Positions 60,095 to 64,000 of a DNA stretch of 64,000 bases are shown one piece after another (within the stretch, counting starts at the first letter, position 1; each line of letters opens with the position of its first letter). The notes beneath the pieces are model-generated. The model searched no databases, was not told where the DNA came from, and was given only the letters and a program-made list of their open reading frames with translations. Both the position numbers and the translations under genes were made by a program. This stretch comes from an uncultured Acetatifactor sp. (GTDB lineage Bacteria; Bacillota; Clostridia; Lachnospirales; Lachnospiraceae), in NCBI GenBank assembly GCA_910584375.1, contig CAJUAH010000004.1, positions 72,236 to 136,235 of the forward strand, given 5' to 3'.

Positions 60095-60271
60095 CTACTT
60101 TTTTCCTTTTTTCTCCCGTTTATGTTTTTGCCAGTCATAATATCTGTTCATCACCGGGGTCATGGCGGCGGCAAACTTCATATCCAGATTAAAGAAATAT
60201 ATGAGCAGGCTCAACAGGAACAACACAAAAATTACGGCCAGAATAATCAGGATGATTTTCAGTGCGATCAC
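60095..60271 (-). CDS. Small membrane protein (58 residues)
   Basis: A 58-residue minus-strand frame with a GTG start overlapping the stop of the upstream activase gene (GTGA), preceded by a GGGGG-type ribosome site. It has one strong membrane helix (ALKIILIILAVIFVLFLLSLLIYF, core IILIILAVIFVLFLLSLL) and a basic C-terminal tail rich in Lys. It ends one base before the start of the acetyl-CoA-synthase-like gene. It is likely a membrane anchor or accessory of that pair; no family recognised. Confidence 0.65.
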   Translation of the reverse strand: MIALKIILIILAVIFVLFLLSLLIYFFNLDMKFAAAMTPVMNRYYDWQKHKREKKGKK

Positions 60272-61062
60272 GGATTTCCCCCTTTCTGTCTGGCGTACTC
60301 CGCCGCGCCCAGAGCGCCCATAAGCTGGGGGTCAACGGCCAGATCTATGACTTTGATCTTCAGAACTTTCTCTATGGCGTCTTTCAGTCCCGCGTTTTTG
60401 GCGCAGCCCCCCGTCAGAGCCAGGCTGTCGGTGGCTCCGGCTTTTTTGGCCATGACGAAACAGCGCTTTGCCACGGACATCTGTATACCGGCGGCGATCT
60501 CTTCCATGGGTTTGCCCTCCCCCACCAGGGAGATGACTTCGCTCTCGGCAAAGACCGTGCACTGGGCGGTGATGGGGATCACGTTTCTGGCGGAGAGGGA
60601 CAGGTTGGAGAAATCCTCTAAAGACATCTCAAAAGCATGGGCCATCGTCTCGTAAAAACGTCCCGTTCCGGCGGCGCACTTGTCGTTCATGGCGAAATCC
60701 AGCACGGTGCCGTCCCGGTCTACGGCGATCCCTTTCACGTCCTGCCCGCCGATGTCGATGATGGCCCGGATAGTGGGATCGGTCACATGTACGCCCATGG
60801 CGTGACAACTGATCTCCGAGATATTCTCATCCGCAAAGGGCACTTTGTTCCTGCCGTAGCCGGTGCCCACCAGGTAGGCCAGGTCGTCGGCCTTGTCAAG
60901 TTCCGGCACCTGGTCCACTGCCTCCTGCAGCGCGGCCTGGGCGCTGAGCACAGGGTTGATCCGGCTTTTGGTGGTCACATGGGCGGCAATATGCCCCGTC
61001 TCGTCCAGGATCACGCATTTGGTGTAAGTACTTCCGGCATCGCAGCCGCCATAATATTTCAT
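60268..61062 (-). CDS. 2-hydroxyacyl-CoA dehydratase activase-like ATPase (BadF/HgdC family)
   Basis: A 264-residue minus-strand ATPase of the ASKHA fold. It has GCDAGSTYTKC at the N-terminus, IDIGGQDVKGI, and two cysteines (Cys129 in NDKCAAGTGRF and Cys168 in TAQCTVF) equivalent to those binding the bridging 4Fe-4S cluster in HgdC. It should use ATP to drive low-potential electrons into a partner enzyme. No dehydratase gene is present; the adjacent partner is the acetyl-CoA-synthase-like protein. The ATG at 61062 follows CGGAGGA. It overlaps the small membrane protein gene by four bases. Confidence 0.9.
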   Translation of the reverse strand: MKYYGGCDAGSTYTKCVILDETGHIAAHVTTKSRINPVLSAQAALQEAVDQVPELDKADDLAYLVGTGYGRNKVPFADENISEISCHAMGVHVTDPTIRAIIDIGGQDVKGIAVDRDGTVLDFAMNDKCAAGTGRFYETMAHAFEMSLEDFSNLSLSARNVIPITAQCTVFAESEVISLVGEGKPMEEIAAGIQMSVAKRCFVMAKKAGATDSLALTGGCAKNAGLKDAIEKVLKIKVIDLAVDPQLMGALGAAEYARQKGGNP

Positions 61063-61084
61063 AGATTTTCCTCCGGTATATTTA

Positions 61085-62356
61085 TTATATCGTGTCTGTA
61101 TGCACCCGCGTATATCCCCAGACAGAAGGTTCCTCGTGGTCCTCATACAGCAGCGTGTGTACTCCCTGCTGTTCCTCATAGTATCTCTTGAACTGGTGTT
61201 TCCCTACGCAGTACAGCTCGATATGGATGTTCTGATTGACGCGTACCAGGTATAATTTCCCGTTTTTCTGTTCGATCTGTATTTTGTCAGGGAGGTAAGT
61301 TCCTGTATACCTCCGGAGCTGTGCCGATGTCAGGGAAATTTCACTCTGACGGCGGGAAGGAGAGGGCTGCCTGCCATGCAATATGGCGGCCAGATCATTA
61401 CCCAAACGGTATTGGTCCAGAGACTCTGTGTTGGACAGGATCATGATACAGGTATCCTCGTCAAAACAGTATTGTATATAGGCGGATATACCCAGAAAAT
61501 CTCCGCCGTGGCAGTATTTTGTCCGCCCGTCTTCGGCGTATCTCTCCAGCCCATAGCAATAGTGATTGCGGTTTTCGGTGAAAAATATGCCGTATGCGGA
61601 TGCGGATAAAAGTTTTCGGTCTCGCAGGCATTCATACCATTTCCCCAGATCATCGCAGTTGGTGACCAGCGACCCGGCGCCCATACCAAACAGATTGTTC
61701 GTATAGGGGACTCTGACCGGTTTACCGTAATCACGCATATAGTTGTTCGCCTTGCGTATAAGAATTTTTTGCCCGTCATCAAATGCCGAGTTTTCCATTC
61801 CCAGCGGGGCAAAGATATTTTCGGATAAAAAAGTATCGTAACTTTGCCCGGAAATATATTCTATGATCCAGGCCAGCAGAGTATAGTTGGAATTATTGTA
61901 ATCAAATTCCTCTCCCGGCTTTCTGATCGGTTCCCGCATAATCCAGCGGTTAAAAAAATCGTTCCGGTTATAGGGTTTCCTGTCCTCTCCCACATAAAAA
62001 TCATCCTCAAAGTTGTAATTGTTATGCAATCCTGAAGTGTGGCGCAGCAGGTGGTGGACCGTTATTTCCGCAGGCAGCCGCAAATGGGAGGGGAGATAGC
62101 GACAAGCGGGTTCATCCAGCCGCAGCAGTCCCCGGTCATACAGGAGCATGACTGCAAAGGCGGTAAACTGCTTTGCCACAGAGGCGACGCCAAAGCGGGT
62201 AGACATATCTATTTTTACATCAAACTCTATACTGGCACGGCCGCGGCAGGTTTCAAAAAGGATATCTCCCCTGCGCAGTATCCTTATCACACCGGAAAAA
62301 TCCCAATATTCCGTTTCGATGGCAGTATACTCGCTTAGAATCTGACGGATGTCCAT
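61085..62356 (-). CDS. Serine hydrolase, beta-lactamase/D-Ala-D-Ala peptidase fold
   Basis: A 423-residue minus-strand protein. The nucleophile motif SVAK (Ser59, Lys62), the YNN triad element (in EFDYNNSNYTLL) and the HGG motif (CHGGDFLG) define the class C beta-lactamase-like family. No signal peptide is seen, so it is probably cytoplasmic, an esterase or peptidase more likely than a resistance beta-lactamase. The last 90 residues form a small C-terminal domain. The ATG at 62356 has an AGAGGAAAGG stretch upstream; a longer frame to 62431 overlaps the kinase gene. Confidence 0.87.
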   Translation of the reverse strand: MDIRQILSEYTAIETEYWDFSGVIRILRRGDILFETCRGRASIEFDVKIDMSTRFGVASVAKQFTAFAVMLLYDRGLLRLDEPACRYLPSHLRLPAEITVHHLLRHTSGLHNNYNFEDDFYVGEDRKPYNRNDFFNRWIMREPIRKPGEEFDYNNSNYTLLAWIIEYISGQSYDTFLSENIFAPLGMENSAFDDGQKILIRKANNYMRDYGKPVRVPYTNNLFGMGAGSLVTNCDDLGKWYECLRDRKLLSASAYGIFFTENRNHYCYGLERYAEDGRTKYCHGGDFLGISAYIQYCFDEDTCIMILSNTESLDQYRLGNDLAAILHGRQPSPSRRQSEISLTSAQLRRYTGTYLPDKIQIEQKNGKLYLVRVNQNIHIELYCVGKHQFKRYYEEQQGVHTLLYEDHEEPSVWGYTRVHTDTI

Positions 62357-62391
62357 ATGAAAACTTACCTTTCCTCTGTGTAACGCAGATT

Positions 62392-62907
62392 TTAGCTGGC
62401 TAACAATGCTTTGACAATCCTGTCCGCGCATTCTTCCGGAGTCAGGATACTGGTATCGACTTTGACGCTGTATTCGATGTTTTCCGCCATCAATGCGTGC
62501 TGTTCTTCCGATTGGCCCTCGTAGCGGTCGCCCCGGTCAATATTTCGCTGTCTGCAGATATCCAACGGACAATAAACCTCGACTATGTCCAACGGATTAT
62601 CCGCCATAATATCCAGAAGTTGTCGGTAGTGGGGCTTTATTTGTTCCCGTTCCACCAATATACCGTCGATCAGAACGTTTTTACCCATGTCGGAATACAG
62701 TTTCGCGGTGTGGTACATCATCAGGATCACTTCGCTGAGATATTTCCAATAATTCTGCCGCAGATATTTGTCTCCTACCATCTCCTGAAACAGATCGTTG
62801 GCCACCACATAAAAGAACACGTCGTCGCGTTCCTGCAATGCCTCCACTATAGAAGTTTTTCCAGCGCTGGTCACACCGTTTAAAAAGATAATTCTTCCCT
62901 TTTGCAT
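62392..62907 (-). CDS. P-loop kinase of the chloramphenicol phosphotransferase-like family
   Basis: A 171-residue minus-strand protein with Walker A NGVTSAGKTS and a DxxF element (VANDLFQEM) where chloramphenicol phosphotransferase has its catalytic Asp, plus a lid segment RNIDRGDRYEG. The fold is that of small-molecule kinases (AAA_33/CPT group). Resistance function is doubtful; many homologues phosphorylate unknown substrates. It lies upstream of the serine hydrolase gene and may be cotranscribed with it. Confidence 0.75.
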   Translation of the reverse strand: MQKGRIIFLNGVTSAGKTSIVEALQERDDVFFYVVANDLFQEMVGDKYLRQNYWKYLSEVILMMYHTAKLYSDMGKNVLIDGILVEREQIKPHYRQLLDIMADNPLDIVEVYCPLDICRQRNIDRGDRYEGQSEEQHALMAENIEYSVKVDTSILTPEECADRIVKALLAS

Positions 62908-63018
62908 AGATGCGTCCTTTCACATATTACGAGTCAGGTTTTAGTAACGATCGTACTTAATTGTAGCATAATAACTATTTCCCCTCAACCAAATTCAAAC
63001 AAATTCAGTAAAAAAATC

Positions 63019-63047
63019 TTGCAATCCTACTGCGTATATGCTAGTAT
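63019..63047 (+). promoter_or_regulatory. Promoter of the last PD-(D/E)XK gene
   Basis: TTGCAA (63019-63024), a 17-base spacer and TAGTAT (63042-63047) with the upstream TGC. Both elements and most of the spacer are identical to the promoter at 10047. Confidence 0.65.
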
Positions 63048-63053
63048 ACTTTC

Positions 63054-63196
63054 AAAGCATATATTTCTCTTTTCTTTGATTGAACAAGTCACCATTCAAA
63101 ACATCGGAAAATCTATGCTTTAAACTCAAAAATTACAATTTACATGAAGCAGGAGATTTTCGGAAGAGAGAAGATGGCTTTATCGTTTATCTCCTG
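63054..63196 (+). promoter_or_regulatory. Structured leader homologous to 10082-10260
   Basis: AAAGCATA (63054-63061) pairs with TATGCTTT (63114-63121), extended by four pairs after one mismatch. CAGGAGAT (63150-63157) pairs with ATCTCCTG (63189-63196). The latter arm also complements the CAGGAGG ribosome site at 63210-63216. The same two pairings exist in the leader at 10082, while loop sequences differ. A 15-codon frame (63174-63221) with stop ATGA overlaps the gene's ribosome site region. Confidence 0.55.
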
Positions 63197-63222
63197 TATT
63201 GCGGTACAGCAGGAGGTATGAA

Positions 63223-64000
63223 ATGGGCAGAAAAGAAATGTGGGGGAAATTTATTTCCCCAAAATCAGATGTAATTTTCAAGGAATTGATGCGCAATGAA
63301 CAGGTGCGTAAGCATTTTATCAGCGACGCGCTGCAAATTCCGTTGGAAGAGATTAAGTCTGTGCGTTTGGAGAGTACTTTTTTAAGCAGGCGCAGCAAAC
63401 TGGAAAAGCAGTGTATTTTGGATATAAGAATTCTGCTTAACGATAACAGCAGGATTAATGTGGAGATGCAGATCAGACATCTGGCTTATTGGGACAAGCG
63501 CAGTCTGTTCTATCTGGCAAAGATGTACACGGATGGGATATTCAGCGGGCAATCTTATGACCGGTTGAAGAAATGTATTGTGATCAGTATTTTGGACTTT
63601 GATCTGGACCCGTTTCCGGAGTATCACAAAGTATATTTCCTGCGGGATCAGATGGGCAGGCAGTATTCGGATCAATTTGAGATACATGTCATTGAATTGA
63701 ATAAAAAACTTACCGGGGACAGGATGGATGACTGGATAAAGTTATTTCGTGTCAAGACCAGAGAAGAACTGGATGAAATACAGAGTAGCAACGTAGGCGT
63801 TATGAAAGCGGTGGATGAGGTAAGGGTGATGAATCTTTTTAGGTGGGCAAAATGGAGATATGAAGAACATCTGAAATATCAAAGAGATTTGTGGGCCTTT
63901 AAGGAATATGCCAGGCAGGAGGGATTGGCCGAGGGACGAGCTGAAGGATTGGCCGAGGGACGAGCTGAAGGATTGGCCGAGGGACGAGCTGAAGGATTGG
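63223..64000 (+). CDS. PD-(D/E)XK nuclease / putative transposase family protein, 3' end outside the window
   Basis: First 259 codons of a close homologue of the gene at 10276, with matching blocks ISPKSDVIFKELMRNE, CILDIRILL and INVEMQIRHL (catalytic Asp and Glu-x-Gln), YLAKMYTD and RYEEHLKYQRDLWA. It runs into perfect 24-base repeats encoding GLAEGRAE and leaves the window there. The ATG lies six bases after AGGAGG. A competing ATG five bases upstream in another frame gives only a short peptide. Confidence 0.87.
   Translation, partial: MGRKEMWGKFISPKSDVIFKELMRNEQVRKHFISDALQIPLEEIKSVRLESTFLSRRSKLEKQCILDIRILLNDNSRINVEMQIRHLAYWDKRSLFYLAKMYTDGIFSGQSYDRLKKCIVISILDFDLDPFPEYHKVYFLRDQMGRQYSDQFEIHVIELNKKLTGDRMDDWIKLFRVKTREELDEIQSSNVGVMKAVDEVRVMNLFRWAKWRYEEHLKYQRDLWAFKEYARQEGLAEGRAEGLAEGRAEGLAEGRAEGL
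63922..64000 (+). repeat. Perfect 24-bp tandem repeat (GLAEGRAE units), cut by window end
   Basis: Three identical units of GGATTGGCCGAGGGACGAGC plus TGAA and the start of a fourth. Their identity at DNA level suggests recent expansion. The homologous gene at 10276 has diverged 12-base units in the same place. Confidence 0.9.

Noticed and set aside
61085..62356. Beta-lactamase resistance gene
   Set aside because: No signal peptide is seen and the motifs (SVAK, YNN, HGG) fit general serine esterases or peptidases of the same fold.
62392..62907. Chloramphenicol resistance gene
   Set aside because: Only the kinase fold and P-loop are clear; the wider family has many members without a resistance role.

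Overview
The window looks like a chromosomal segment of a gut-type Firmicute of the Lachnospiraceae (Clostridia). The reasons are the FabK-type fatty acid operon with a fused AccD-AccA, a FabT-like MarR regulator, AraR and YesM/YesN-type regulators, a TrmL fusion, and several PD-(D/E)XK 'putative transposase' genes with RAEG-type repeat tails. This is inferred from gene families; no rRNA or marker search could be run.

Layout. 1-8.2 kb: type II fatty acid synthesis operon (fabK-fabD-fabG-fabF-fabZ-accDA-fabH-marR) followed by a PlsC-type acyltransferase; accB, accC and acpP are not in it. 8.3-10.0 kb: a cysteine-rich C_GCAxxG_C_C domain fused to a degenerate GGDEF and an intact EAL domain. 10-12.4 kb: two PD-(D/E)XK nuclease/transposase-family genes, each behind an elaborate leader. 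12.5-24.1 kb: a type IV pilus operon (pilC, two major-type pilins, prepilin peptidase, a PilM-PilN fusion, pilO, four pseudopilins including an 859-residue one). 24.1-27.1 kb: AT-rich, with a broken and an intact copy of a YhgA/Rpn-like gene. 27.3-38.6 kb: housekeeping and metabolic genes (CapA-like lipoprotein, aldo/keto reductase, galactokinase, phosphoesterase, VanW protein, AIR-synthase-like protein, Lrp regulator with aminotransferase, TrmL-carbonic anhydrase fusion, RdgB). 38.6-50.7 kb: a sugar-sensing and uptake block (histidine kinase, sugar-binding lipoprotein and response regulator; an AraR-type repressor; a YtfQRT-YjfF-like ABC importer; a chemoreceptor). 50.8-54.6 kb: a Gld-type ABC exporter with accessory proteins. 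54.8-56.5 kb: the pilus ATPase gene pilB, alone and 30 kb from the pilus operon. 56.5-62.9 kb: TetR regulator, HdeD-like protein, radical SAM protein and, on the minus strand, an activase / small membrane protein / acetyl-CoA-synthase-like cluster, a serine hydrolase and a P-loop kinase. 63-64 kb: a further PD-(D/E)XK gene cut by the window end.

How it fits together. The pilus genes, the EAL protein and the two MshEN-type motifs at the N-terminus of PilB suggest control of pilus assembly by cyclic di-GMP. The sugar block reads as a periplasmic-binding-protein-assisted two-component system next to an AraR-controlled furanose-type importer. The most unusual non-coding signals are the leaders of the PD-(D/E)XK genes (shared promoter, shared stem, competing Shine-Dalgarno/anti-Shine-Dalgarno arms; or a terminator between promoter and gene) and the long structured leaders in front of pilC and the first pilin. 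No CRISPR array, tRNA, rRNA, prophage or complete insertion sequence was seen.
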